A stretch of DNA of 64,000 bases from Lutimaribacter saemankumensis (GTDB lineage: Bacteria; Pseudomonadota; Alphaproteobacteria; Rhodobacterales; Rhodobacteraceae). The notes below the pieces were generated by a model. That model saw nothing but the letters and a program-made list of their open reading frames with translations. It searched no databases and was not told the DNA's origin. The stretch lies in contig NZ_FNEB01000001.1 of the NCBI RefSeq assembly GCF_900100005.1, forward strand, positions 124,001-188,000, given 5' to 3'. The translations under genes and the position numbers were made by a program. Positions 8,707 to 16,809 of the stretch are shown here, one piece after another (the first letter of the stretch is position 1; each line of letters starts with the position of its first letter).

Positions 8707-9267
8707 TCAGGGGATGATGCGGGTGTATTTCACGCCTTCCAGCGTGGCGCCCAGCAGCAACCCTGCCTGGCCGAAGATCACCGCCAGCACAGGGGCTGTC
8801 GAAGTGGTGGTCTCGGCGCGGATGTTGTCGCCCTTGTCGTTGAAGACATATTCGATATCGGCGCCCGCGGCCCAGCCCGAGGAGCGCCGGAAGCGCATCA
8901 GCGCCTCGTCGGTCATGAAGAACAGGACATGGGCGTATTGCTGCGCCCCGATCTGGAGCCCGAAGCTGCCCTTGGTGGCCGAGTAGTAATCGACCGTCGA
9001 TCCACCCACGCGCAGTGCGCCGCGGCCATAGCCCGCGCCGATGCCGAGGCCGGCCTCGGTCACCAGCGGCATGACAAGCTGGCCGGTCGACTTTTGCGCG
9101 ATGTCGCGCGTGGCCGGGTAGGAGCTGAAGAGATAGTTCAGCGTCGAGTCGACGCGCGCGTCGATCGTCGCGGGGCCGGTGCTGCCGATGCCGTTGCCGC
9201 AAGCGGCGGTCGCACCCGCACCGGCAAGGGCTGCCAGCGTGAAACTGCGTCGGGTAAAATTCGTCAT
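8707..9267 (-). CDS. exported SYLF (YSC84) domain lipoprotein
   Basis: A protein of 186 residues. The N-terminus has a twin-arginine start ('TRRSFTLAALAGAGATAACG') ending in an Ala-Ala-Cys lipobox, so it is probably Tat-exported and lipid-anchored. The rest matches the SYLF/YSC84 lipid-binding domain: 'GLGIGAGYGRG', 'SFGLQIGAQQYAHVLFFMTDEAL' in the middle, and 'GLLLGATLEG' near the end. SYLF proteins bind phospholipids; the bacterial role is poorly known. The ATG at 9267 is chosen over a longer frame because the signal peptide begins there and CAGG precedes it. It has its own terminator. Confidence 0.8.
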   Translation of the reverse strand: MTNFTRRSFTLAALAGAGATAACGNGIGSTGPATIDARVDSTLNYLFSSYPATRDIAQKSTGQLVMPLVTEAGLGIGAGYGRGALRVGGSTVDYYSATKGSFGLQIGAQQYAHVLFFMTDEALMRFRRSSGWAAGADIEYVFNDKGDNIRAETTTSTAPVLAVIFGQAGLLLGATLEGVKYTRIIP

Positions 9268-9410
9268 GGCGGTGCCTGTATTCTGGTTGTTGATTTTACG
9301 AACTGCTCTGCCGGCTTGGGACGCCGGTCTGGCGCTGAGTATAGGGGTAGATGGGACGTCTGTCACTATCAGTTGTGGCCATGCGCGGGAAGCCGCGCCC
9401 GGTTTCGGAC

Positions 9411-9516
9411 CGGCTGCGCCGATCCGACCGGAAAGGGGGGCGCTGCCCCCCTCTTGGGCCTGCGGCCCAATTCACCCCCCGGAGGTATTTGGGGCAAGAT
9501 GAAGCAGGGGGGGCTA
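9411..9516. repeat. intergenic repeat, copy A (double hairpin)
   Basis: This segment lies just after the hemB stop on the minus strand. It holds GCCGATCCGACCGG (9418-9431), a G6/C6 hairpin (9435-9451), a GGGCC-TGC-GGCCC hairpin (9456-9468) and, further on, GGCAAGATGAAGCAG (9493-9507). Positions 9446-9479 are identical over 34 bases to 44389-44422. Both full copies lie at gene ends, so a termination or mRNA-end role is possible. Confidence 0.75.
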
Positions 9517-10515
9517 TGCCCCGTTCAGGATGCGGGCGACCTGGGGGGCGAAATAGGTCAGCACCCCGTCGCAGCCCGCGCGCTTGAAGCACATCAGGCT
9601 TTCCAGCATCGCCTTTTGCCCGTCGATCCAGCCGTTCTGCGCCGCGCCCGCGATCATCGCGTATTCGCCCGACACCTGGTAGGCATAGGTCGGCGCGCCG
9701 AACGCATCCTTTACCCGGCGGCAGATGTCGAGATAGGGCATGCCGGGTTTCACCATCACCATGTCGGCGCCTTCGCGCAGGTCGCGTTCGACGAGGCGCA
9801 GCGCCTCGTTCGAGTTGGCGGGGTTCATCTGGTAGGTGGTCTTGTCGCCCTTGAGCGCGCCCGACGCGCCCACCGCGTCGCGGAACGGGCCGTAGAAGGC
9901 GCTGGCGTATTTCGCGGCGTAGGACAGCAGCATAACGTCCTTGAACCCTTCGGATTCCAGCGCCGTGCGGATCGAGCCGATGCGGCTGTCCATCATGTCG
10001 CTGGGGCCGATGATGTCGGCGCCCGCGCGGGCCTGGGAAAGCGCCTGTTTCACAAGCGCCTCGACGGTTTCGTCATTGGGGATCTTGCCGTCCACCACGA
10101 AGCCGTCATGGCCAAGGCTGTTATAGGGGTCGAGCGCGACATCGGTCATCACCGCGATCTCGATCCCGGCGTCCTTGATGGCGCGGGTGGCGGTGTTGGA
10201 CAGGTTGTCGGGGTTCCAGGCCTCGGCGCAATCCTCGGTCTTTTTCGCGGGATCGGTATAGGGAAAGAGGCAGATCGCGGGGATGCCGAGATCGGCCGCC
10301 TCGCGCGCGGCCTTGACCACGTTGTCGACGGACAGGCGGTTGACGCCGGGCATCGAGGACACCGGTTCGCACACGTCCGCACCGTCGCGCAGGAAGACCG
10401 GCCAGATCAGATCGCCCGTCGTCAGCGTGTTTTCCTGGACCAGTGCGCGGATTTGCGCGTTTTGCCGCGTGCGGCGGAACCTTGTGGCGGGAAAAGGGGC
10501 CTGGCTGGGTTTCAT
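9514..10515 (-). CDS. hemB: delta-aminolevulinic acid dehydratase (porphobilinogen synthase)
   Basis: This enzyme condenses two 5-aminolevulinate molecules into porphobilinogen, the second common step of tetrapyrrole synthesis. The Schiff-base lysines are Lys201 in 'SYAAKYASAFYGPF' and Lys255 in 'MVKPGMPYLD'. The zinc-binding three-cysteine loop of the E. coli type is replaced by 'DVALDPYNSLGHDG' (Ala126, Asp128, Asp136), so it is predicted to be a Mg-dependent or metal-independent form. The ATG at 10515 has AAGGAAG upstream; the longer frame to 10569 lacks such a site. 333 residues, the usual length. Confidence 0.96.
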   Translation of the reverse strand: MKPSQAPFPATRFRRTRQNAQIRALVQENTLTTGDLIWPVFLRDGADVCEPVSSMPGVNRLSVDNVVKAAREAADLGIPAICLFPYTDPAKKTEDCAEAWNPDNLSNTATRAIKDAGIEIAVMTDVALDPYNSLGHDGFVVDGKIPNDETVEALVKQALSQARAGADIIGPSDMMDSRIGSIRTALESEGFKDVMLLSYAAKYASAFYGPFRDAVGASGALKGDKTTYQMNPANSNEALRLVERDLREGADMVMVKPGMPYLDICRRVKDAFGAPTYAYQVSGEYAMIAGAAQNGWIDGQKAMLESLMCFKRAGCDGVLTYFAPQVARILNGA

Positions 10516-10633
10516 GGTTTTCTTCCTTGGCTTCGGCGTTGCAAAGCACTGGCATGGAAATTCGCGCATCTCAAGGGTAGGAATTGCCGCAAAGGGGCGA
10601 TAAGGAAGCGCCGTATCCTAGTGAGGCACGCCG

Positions 10634-11236
10634 TTGGACTGGTTCGAAAATCTCACCGCGCTGATCGATCTGCGCTCTTTCTCCAGCGTCTGGTACTGGA
10701 TTGCGCTTGCGGTTCTGTGGTCGACGGCCAGCCATTGGGTGTTGGGCATTCCCTTTGACATGGTCAGCCGCGCGGGCAGCCGGGGCGGGCAGGCCGAGGC
10801 CGACCTGGAAGACATGGCGCGCGTGATGACGAACCGCCTGCTGGGCATTTCGCGCATCGCGGGGTTGTGGCTGCTGGGGCTGACCTGCTTTTTCCTGACC
10901 TCGCTGGCGCTGATCGGGTTCCTGTACGGCATCCAGATGGCGCAGGCGGTGTTCCTGATGGCCTTTCCCATGGCGATCGTGGGGGTATTGAGCCTGAACA
11001 CCGCGCGCCTGATCCAGCTGCGCCGCGCGCATGGCCCGGAGTTGCGCAAGATCCTGTGGCGGCACCGGATCATGGTGCAGGTGGTGGGCATGATCGCCAT
11101 TTTCATCACCGCCATGTGGGGTATGTACCAGAACCTCAAGGCCGGCATGGGCAACCATTTCGGCCCGATGGGCGCGATCGAACAACAGGTAGACGATGAC
11201 CCGAATAACGGTTGGGGGCGCCCCGGAGGGGTTTGA
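10634..11236 (+). CDS. conserved inner-membrane protein, TTG start, overlaps mfd
   Basis: A 200-residue protein with four hydrophobic segments (about residues 16-40, 74-100, 100-125 and 143-165) and a charged loop with 'ELRKILWRHR'. I do not recognise a characterised family. The start is unusual: a TGA at 10622-10624 closes the frame upstream, leaving TTG at 10634 as the first reasonable start, with GTGAGG at 10621-10626 as ribosome-binding site. The last 41 bp overlap the start of mfd in another frame, so the two are probably translationally coupled. Function unknown. Confidence 0.65.
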   Translation: MDWFENLTALIDLRSFSSVWYWIALAVLWSTASHWVLGIPFDMVSRAGSRGGQAEADLEDMARVMTNRLLGISRIAGLWLLGLTCFFLTSLALIGFLYGIQMAQAVFLMAFPMAIVGVLSLNTARLIQLRRAHGPELRKILWRHRIMVQVVGMIAIFITAMWGMYQNLKAGMGNHFGPMGAIEQQVDDDPNNGWGRPGGV

Positions 11237-14200
11237 CGCCCGCCTGATCCTGAACGAGGTGGCGCGCAGCGACGCGCCCGTGATCCATGTCGCGCGCGAT
11301 GACAAGCGTATGGCGGCGATGGAGGCTGCGCTGCGCTTTTTTGCGCCGGGCATGCCGGTGTTGCGCTTTCCCGGCTGGGATTGCCTGCCTTACGACCGGG
11401 TCAGCCCGCATGCCGATATCTCGGCTGCGCGGATGGCGACGCTGGCGGGGCTGGTGCATGGTGCGCCGGGCCAGTTCGTGCTGCTGACCACGCTGAGTGC
11501 GGCGATGCAGCGCCTGCCGGCGCGCGATGTCCTGCGCGAGGCGGCGTTCACCGCCCATGTGGGCGAGCGGGTGGACGAGGCGGCGTTGCGTGCCTTTCTG
11601 GTGCGCATGGGGTTTGTGCAGGCACCCACGGTGACCGAGCCAGGCGATTACGCCATTCGCGGCGGCATCATCGACATCTACCCGCCCGGTGAGGCGGGGC
11701 CGGTGCGGCTGGATTTCTTCGGTGACACGCTGGATGGCGCGCGGCGGTTCGACCCGGTCAGCCAGCGCACCACGGAAAAGCTGGATGTGGTGGAGCTGGC
11801 CCCGGTCAGCGAAGTGATCCTGGACGAGGCCGCGATCCTGCGGTTCCGGCAGAATTACCGGATCGAGTTCGGTGCGGCGGGCACGGACGACCCGCTCTAC
11901 GAGGCGGTGAGCGCGGGGCGCAAGCACCAGGGCGTGGAGCATTGGCTGCCGTTCTTCCACGACCGGCTGGAGGTTCTGTTCGATTACCTTCCCGGCGCGA
12001 GCGTGACGCTGGACGACCAGGTGGCGCCCACGCGCATCAGCCGCTGGGAGGGGATCGTCGATCAGTACGAAACCCGCCGCCACGCGATGACCCAGAAGGG
12101 GCGCGGCGATACCGTCTATAAACCGGTGCCGCCGGGGCTGCTTTATCTCGACGATGGCGGCTGGGACGCGGCGCTGAAGGACCGGCGCGTGCTGCAGTTC
12201 AGCCCGTTGCCGCAGGCCTCGGGGCCGAACGTGATCGACGCGGGCGGGCGTGTCGGGCGCAGTTTCGCGCCCGAGCGGCAGGCCGAATCCCTGAGCCTTT
12301 TCGGGGCCTTGGCGGATCATGTCAAAGCGCGGCTGGACGTGGGGCCGGTGGTGATCGCGTCTTATTCGGAAGGTGCGCGCGAACGTCTGGACGGGTTGAT
12401 CGCGGACGAAGGGCTGATCGGTGCGGTGCATGTGCGCGACATGGGCGGCGTGGGCCGGCACGGGCTGCATCTGGCGGTCTGGGCGCTGGAACAGGGGTTC
12501 GAGGCCGAAGGGCTGACCGTCATTTCCGAGCAGGATGTGCTGGGCGACCGGCTGATCCGCGCGCCCAAGCGCCGGCGGCGGGCCGAGAACTTCCTGACCG
12601 AGGCGCAATCGCTGTCGCCGGGCGATCTGGTGGTGCATGTCGATCACGGGGTCGGGCGCTATCAGGGGCTGGAAGTGGTGACGGCCGCAGGCGCCGCGCA
12701 TGAATGCCTTTTGCTGGAATATGCCGAGGGCGCCAAGCTGTACCTTCCGGTCGAGAATATCGAACTGCTGTCGAAATTCGGCCACGAAGAGGGGCTGTTG
12801 GACCGGTTGGGCGGGGGCGCCTGGCAGGCCAAGAAGGCCCGGCTCAAGGAACGCATCCGCGAGATGGCCGACCGGCTGATCCGCATCGCGGCCGAGCGCG
12901 CGCTGCGCCGCGCGCCGGTGATGGAGCCGCCGCCCCACGCCTGGGAAGAGTTCAGCGCGCGCTTTCCCTATACCGAAACCGACGACCAGCTGCGCGCGAT
13001 CGAGGACGTGCTTGCCGACATGACGAGCGGGCAGCCGATGGACCGGCTGATCTGTGGCGACGTGGGGTTCGGCAAGACCGAAGTCGCGATGCGCGCGGCC
13101 TTTGTCGCGGCGATGTCGGGGGTGCAGGTCGCCGTGATCGCGCCCACGACGTTGCTGGCGCGACAGCATTTCAAAAGCTTTGCCGACAGGTTCCGGGGCT
13201 TTCCTCTGCAGGTGCGGGCGCTGTCGCGTTTCGTTTCCGCCAAGGAGGCCGCAAAGACCCGCGAAGGGCTGGCCAACGGCACTGTCGATATTGTCGTGGG
13301 CACCCATGCGTTGCTGGCGAAAGGCGTAAAATTCCAGAACCTTGGCCTGCTGGTGATCGACGAGGAGCAGCATTTCGGCGTGGCCCACAAGGAGCGGCTG
13401 AAGCAGATGCGCAGCGATGTGCATGTGTTGACGCTTACGGCGACGCCGATCCCGCGCACGCTGCAATTGTCGCTGTCGGGCGTGCGCGACCTGTCGATCA
13501 TCGGCACGCCGCCCGTCGACCGCCTGGCGATCCGCACCTATGTAAGCGAATTCGACGGTGTGACCATCCGCGAGGCGCTGTTGCGCGAACATTACCGGGG
13601 CGGACAGTCGTTCTATGTCGTGCCGCGCATCAGCGACCTGCGCGAGATCGAAGACTTCCTTCAGTCCCAGGTGCCCGAGGTTTCGTATGTCGTGGCGCAT
13701 GGCCAGATGGCGGCGGGCGAGTTGGACGACCGCATGAACGCCTTTTACGACGGCAAGTATGACGTGCTGCTGGCCACGACCATCGTGGAATCGGGGCTGG
13801 ATATCCCGACCGCCAATACGATGGTCGTGCATCGCGCCGACATGTTCGGGCTGTCGCAGCTTTACCAGATACGCGGACGGGTGGGGCGCTCGAAGACGCG
13901 GGCCTATGCCTATCTGACGACCAAGCCGCGCACACCGCTGACGCCGGCGGCCGAAAAGCGCCTGCGCGTTCTGGGCAGTCTCGACAGTCTGGGCGCGGGC
14001 TTTACGCTGGCCAGTCAGGATCTGGATATTCGCGGTGCGGGCAACCTGCTGGGCGAAGAGCAGTCCGGCCAGATGCGCGACGTGGGATACGAGCTTTACC
14101 AGCAGATGCTGGAAGAGGCGATCGCCAAGATCCGCGCGGGCGAAATGGAAGGCCTGACCGGGCCGGATGAGCAATGGGCCCCGCAGATCAATCTGGGCGT

Positions 14201-14648
14201 GCCGGTTCTGATCCCCGAAGATTACGTGCCCGACCTGGACGTGCGGCTTGGATTGTATCGCCGCCTCAGTGGGTTGCACAGCAAAGTTGAACTGGAAGGC
14301 TTTGCCGCCGAGCTGATCGACCGCTTCGGAAAATTGCCCAAGGAAGTGAACACACTGCTGCTGGTCGTGCGCATCAAGGCGATGTGCAAGCGGGCAGGTA
14401 TTGCCAAGCTCGATGGCGGGCCGAAGGGCGCGACGATCCAGTTCCACAACGACAAGTTCGCCTCGCCGCAGGGTCTGGTCGAGTTTATCCAGGGCCAGAA
14501 GGGGCTGGCCAAGGTCAAGGACAACAAGATCGTCGTGCGGCGCGACTGGAAGAACGAGGCCGACAAGATCAAGGGTGCCTTCGCCATCGCGCGCGACCTG
14601 GCGGAAAAGGTCATCGCCGAGGAAAAGCGCAAGAAATCGAAGGCGTAG
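11196..14648 (+). CDS. mfd: transcription-repair coupling factor
   Basis: A DNA translocase that removes RNA polymerase stalled at lesions and recruits UvrA. It is 1150 residues long, as usual. The N-terminal UvrB-like part contains 'PGWDCLPYDRVSPH'; the RNA-polymerase-interaction segment follows 'DLVVHVDHGVGRYQG'; the helicase core has Walker A 'GDVGFGKTE' (near residue 621) and motif II 'DEEQHFG' (Asp722-Gln725); then 'TATPIPRTLQLSLSG' and the RecG-like block 'QIRGRVGRS'. The ATG at 11196 lies inside the preceding membrane-protein gene. It converges on the HD hydrolase gene with a gap of only 13 bp. Confidence 0.97.
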   Translation: MTRITVGGAPEGFDARLILNEVARSDAPVIHVARDDKRMAAMEAALRFFAPGMPVLRFPGWDCLPYDRVSPHADISAARMATLAGLVHGAPGQFVLLTTLSAAMQRLPARDVLREAAFTAHVGERVDEAALRAFLVRMGFVQAPTVTEPGDYAIRGGIIDIYPPGEAGPVRLDFFGDTLDGARRFDPVSQRTTEKLDVVELAPVSEVILDEAAILRFRQNYRIEFGAAGTDDPLYEAVSAGRKHQGVEHWLPFFHDRLEVLFDYLPGASVTLDDQVAPTRISRWEGIVDQYETRRHAMTQKGRGDTVYKPVPPGLLYLDDGGWDAALKDRRVLQFSPLPQASGPNVIDAGGRVGRSFAPERQAESLSLFGALADHVKARLDVGPVVIASYSEGARERLDGLIADEGLIGAVHVRDMGGVGRHGLHLAVWALEQGFEAEGLTVISEQDVLGDRLIRAPKRRRRAENFLTEAQSLSPGDLVVHVDHGVGRYQGLEVVTAAGAAHECLLLEYAEGAKLYLPVENIELLSKFGHEEGLLDRLGGGAWQAKKARLKERIREMADRLIRIAAERALRRAPVMEPPPHAWEEFSARFPYTETDDQLRAIEDVLADMTSGQPMDRLICGDVGFGKTEVAMRAAFVAAMSGVQVAVIAPTTLLARQHFKSFADRFRGFPLQVRALSRFVSAKEAAKTREGLANGTVDIVVGTHALLAKGVKFQNLGLLVIDEEQHFGVAHKERLKQMRSDVHVLTLTATPIPRTLQLSLSGVRDLSIIGTPPVDRLAIRTYVSEFDGVTIREALLREHYRGGQSFYVVPRISDLREIEDFLQSQVPEVSYVVAHGQMAAGELDDRMNAFYDGKYDVLLATTIVESGLDIPTANTMVVHRADMFGLSQLYQIRGRVGRSKTRAYAYLTTKPRTPLTPAAEKRLRVLGSLDSLGAGFTLASQDLDIRGAGNLLGEEQSGQMRDVGYELYQQMLEEAIAKIRAGEMEGLTGPDEQWAPQINLGVPVLIPEDYVPDLDVRLGLYRRLSGLHSKVELEGFAAELIDRFGKLPKEVNTLLLVVRIKAMCKRAGIAKLDGGPKGATIQFHNDKFASPQGLVEFIQGQKGLAKVKDNKIVVRRDWKNEADKIKGAFAIARDLAEKVIAEEKRKKSKA

Positions 14649-14661
14649 CGCGACGCAAGCG

Positions 14662-15246
14662 TCAGCGCGCGGCGAACCAGGCGCGGATGCGCGGCGCGAC
14701 CCAATCCCACAGCGCAGGCGCGCCACGGGCAATCGGTGTGCCGACACGGGTTTCGACCTTGTCGAGCGTGGCGTCGTGCTCCAGCCAGCTTATCCCGCCC
14801 GATGCAAGGTTCTGGTTCGGGGGCTGGAACCGGTCGAGCGCCTTGGCGAATTGAGCGTCCGGGGTCTGTGCCGCTTCGAATTCGTCCCAGAGCGCGCGCA
14901 GGTCGGTCGCCTGATCGGCGGGAAGCAGGCCGAAAATGCGGTCGGCGGCTTCTTGTTCGCTGGCGGCGACGGCGGCGTGGTCGACCTGGCCGTAGATCGG
15001 ATTGTCGCCCGCGTCGATTTCCACCAGGTCATGCAGCAAAAGCATCTTGATCACGCGCGCGATGTCGACATCGCCGGGCGCATGTTCGCCCAGAACCAGC
15101 GCATAGAGCGCAAGGTGCCAGCTGTGTTCTGCCGAATTTTCGGGCCGCGACGCATCGCAGAGCGTGGTCGCGCGGGTGACGGATTTCAGGCGGCAGGCCT
15201 CGGTCAGAAAGGCCATCTGGGCGTCAAGACGGGCAGGGCCTGTCAT
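14662..15246 (-). CDS. HD-domain phosphohydrolase (YfbR/HDDC2-like)
   Basis: A cytosolic metal-dependent phosphohydrolase of 194 residues. HD-superfamily residues are visible: 'ENSAEHSWHLA' (first histidine), 'LLLHDLVEIDAGD' (HD pair) and a distal Asp in 'AKALDRFQP'. This set resembles the HD_3 group that includes 5'-deoxynucleotidase YfbR and HDDC2; the nucleotide specificity is inferred. The start codon overlaps the stop of the upstream 77-residue protein by 4 bases (ATGA), so both are probably made from one message. Confidence 0.85.
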   Translation of the reverse strand: MTGPARLDAQMAFLTEACRLKSVTRATTLCDASRPENSAEHSWHLALYALVLGEHAPGDVDIARVIKMLLLHDLVEIDAGDNPIYGQVDHAAVAASEQEAADRIFGLLPADQATDLRALWDEFEAAQTPDAQFAKALDRFQPPNQNLASGGISWLEHDATLDKVETRVGTPIARGAPALWDWVAPRIRAWFAAR

Positions 15247-15476
15247 TCCCCGTCTTGCGCCTTCTTGGCGGCAAGCGCCTTTTGTTTCAGGAACTTGCGC
15301 GCGCGGCCCACGGCAAGGCGGACGCGCACGGCGGCCATGAACGCCTCTTGCGTGGGGGTGGACGAGGCTTGCAGCAGTTTCGACACTTCGGCCACGAGGT
15401 CTTCGTCACCCGTCGCTTCCATCACCTTGATGGTGTCGCGCGCCAGTTCGTCTGCCAGATCCTCGGTGACGCCCAT
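15243..15476 (-). CDS. small conserved protein of unknown function (77 residues)
   Basis: A short, mostly helical, soluble protein with an acidic N-terminal half ('GVTEDLADELARDTIKVMEA') and a basic C-terminal half ('RARKFLKQKALAAKKAQ'). No known domain is recognised. It is kept as a gene because it fits exactly between neighbours: ATGA overlap with the HD hydrolase and 4 bp from the alpha/beta hydrolase, all on the minus strand. Confidence 0.65.
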   Translation of the reverse strand: MGVTEDLADELARDTIKVMEATGDEDLVAEVSKLLQASSTPTQEAFMAAVRVRLAVGRARKFLKQKALAAKKAQDGE

Positions 15477-15480
15477 GGGA

Positions 15481-16134
15481 TTACCGTGTCGTTTCCGTCA
15501 GACGCCGCTTCACGTATTCGGTGACCGTGCCGATCATCGTGTCCATGTGCGGCTCTTCAAAGAAATGGCCTGCGCCCTCGACTTCTTCGTGGGTGATCGT
15601 GATGCCCTTTTGCTCGTGCAGCTTGTTCACAAGGCTGACGGTGTCGGCGGGCGGCGCCACGCGGTCGGCGGTGCCGTTGATGATCAGGCCCGAAGCCGGG
15701 CAGGGTGCCAGGAACGAGAAGTCATACATGTTTGCGGGCGGTGCAACCGAAACGAACCCGGTGATTTCCGGGCGGCGCATCAAGAGCTGCATCCCGATCC
15801 AGGCACCAAAGCTGAAGCCCGCGACCCAGCAATGCTTGGAATTGCTGTTCATCGACTGCAGGTAATCGAGCGCCGACGCGGCATCGGACAATTCGCCGAC
15901 GCCTTGGTCGTATTCGCCCTGGCTGCGGCCGACGCCGCGGAAATTGAAGCGCAGAACGGTGAAGCCCATGTTATAAAAGGCATAGTGCAGGTTAAACACG
16001 ACCTTGTTGTTCATCGTGCCGCCGAATTGCGGGTGCGGGTGCAGCACGATCGCGATCGGAGCGTCGCGTTCCTTCTGCGGATGGTAGCGGCCTTCGAGTC
16101 GGCCTTCGGGGCCTGGGAAAATGACCTCGGGCAT
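15481..16134 (-). CDS. alpha/beta hydrolase (DUF-type serine hydrolase)
   Basis: A cytosolic alpha/beta-hydrolase of 217 residues. The nucleophile elbow is 'GFSFG' with Ser108; a likely acid is the Asp in 'NGTADRVAPP' and the histidine is in 'EGAGHFFEEP'. The N-terminus 'LHPHPQFGGTMNNKVV' and 'LRFNFRGVGRSQG' place it with the small family of alpha/beta hydrolases common in proteobacteria whose substrates are unknown. First gene of a three-gene minus-strand group; its upstream region is shared with the iscR promoter. Confidence 0.85.
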   Translation of the reverse strand: MPEVIFPGPEGRLEGRYHPQKERDAPIAIVLHPHPQFGGTMNNKVVFNLHYAFYNMGFTVLRFNFRGVGRSQGEYDQGVGELSDAASALDYLQSMNSNSKHCWVAGFSFGAWIGMQLLMRRPEITGFVSVAPPANMYDFSFLAPCPASGLIINGTADRVAPPADTVSLVNKLHEQKGITITHEEVEGAGHFFEEPHMDTMIGTVTEYVKRRLTETTR

Positions 16135-16168
16135 GGGTTTCCTTGTCAGCTTTGGCCTGGCGCGTAAT

Positions 16169-16187
16169 CTTGACGAATTCGCTCAAG
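16169..16187. promoter_or_regulatory. 19-bp imperfect palindrome over the iscR -35 region
   Basis: CTTGACGAATTCGCTCAAG has perfect 5-base outer arms (CTTGA/TCAAG) and covers the -35 hexamer TTGACG. Its position and 19-bp size fit the 'Iron-Rhodo-box' proposed for IscR control in Rhodobacterales, but I compare position and size only, since I cannot check the consensus. It is separated by 3 bases from the second palindrome at 16191. Confidence 0.5.
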
Positions 16188-16198
16188 CTCTTTAGAAC
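16170..16198 (+). promoter_or_regulatory. sigma70-type promoter of the iscR-suf operon
   Basis: TTGACG at 16170-16175 and TAGAAC at 16193-16198 are separated by 17 bases. Transcription would begin near 16205, about 85 bases upstream of the iscR ATG. Each hexamer lies inside one of the two adjacent palindromes, so a bound regulator would block polymerase. Confidence 0.55.
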
Positions 16199-16207
16199 CG
16201 TTCTAAA
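16191..16207. promoter_or_regulatory. TTTAGAA-N3-TTCTAAA box over the iscR -10 region (Irr/ICE-like)
   Basis: TTTAGAA (16191-16197) and TTCTAAA (16201-16207) are exact reverse complements around CCG. This matches the iron-control-element type of sequence bound by the heme/iron regulator Irr in alphaproteobacteria. It covers the proposed -10. Control of suf genes by iron status is expected from the literature on this group; the binding protein here is inferred. Confidence 0.65.
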
Positions 16208-16288
16208 CGCCGGCTCGGGCCGGCCGGGGCTTAACGCGAGATAAGCGTTTCGCCCTGTCAGGTCAATGTGTTGGCGAGGGGCGCACCC

Positions 16289-16750
16289 ATGAAACTGAGC
16301 ACCAAGGGGCGGTACGCGATGGTTGCGCTTGCCGATATTGCACTTCAGCCCGCGGGCGATCTTGTCACGCTGGGCGATATTTCCCGACGGCAGGACGTGT
16401 CGCTGCCTTACCTGGAGCAGCTATTCGTCAAACTGCGCCGTGCGGGACTGGTCGAATCCGTGCGCGGGCCGGGCGGTGGTTACAGGTTGGCGAAACCTGC
16501 CAGCGACATTCGGATCGTCGATGTTCTGGGCGCGGTGGACGAAACCGTGGACGCGATGCACAAGGGGGCGGGTGCCAGCGGCGGCCTTTCGGGAAGCCGC
16601 GCGCAATCGCTGACCAACCGCTTGTGGGAGGGGCTGAGCGCGCATGTCTATGTGTTCCTGCATCAGACGCGCCTGTCCGACGTTGTCGAAAACGACCTCG
16701 CCCCATGTCCCGCCGTGCCGTCGCTGTTCTCGGTCGTCGACGAAGCCTGA
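16289..16750 (+). CDS. iscR: Rrf2-family Fe-S regulator IscR (single-cysteine type)
   Basis: A winged-helix regulator of Fe-S biogenesis, 153 residues. The N-terminus 'MKLSTKGRYAMVALADIAL' and the recognition region 'DVSLPYLEQLFVKLRRAGLV' followed by 'RGPGGGYRLAKP' are typical of Rrf2/IscR. The three-cysteine cluster of E. coli IscR (about residues 92-104) is absent: the segment here reads 'HKGAGASGGLSGSRAQSL'. The only cysteine is Cys140. A single-cysteine Fe-S-binding IscR is known from Rhodobacter sphaeroides. The ATG at 16289 has GAGGGG upstream. First gene of the suf operon, so it probably controls its own promoter. Confidence 0.92.
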   Translation: MKLSTKGRYAMVALADIALQPAGDLVTLGDISRRQDVSLPYLEQLFVKLRRAGLVESVRGPGGGYRLAKPASDIRIVDVLGAVDETVDAMHKGAGASGGLSGSRAQSLTNRLWEGLSAHVYVFLHQTRLSDVVENDLAPCPAVPSLFSVVDEA

Positions 16751-16809
16751 AGCGCGGCGAAGCCGCCGAAATGCCCGACGGGCGCCATGCAACGAGGAGA
16801 GCCGATCAA

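Noticed and set aside
11136-14747. 1203-codon open frame on the minus strand across mfd
   Set aside because: It mirrors mfd exactly, has no ribosome-binding site or recognisable domain, and is histidine/arginine/glutamine-rich, as antisense frames of GC-rich genes are. The mfd motifs on the plus strand are complete.
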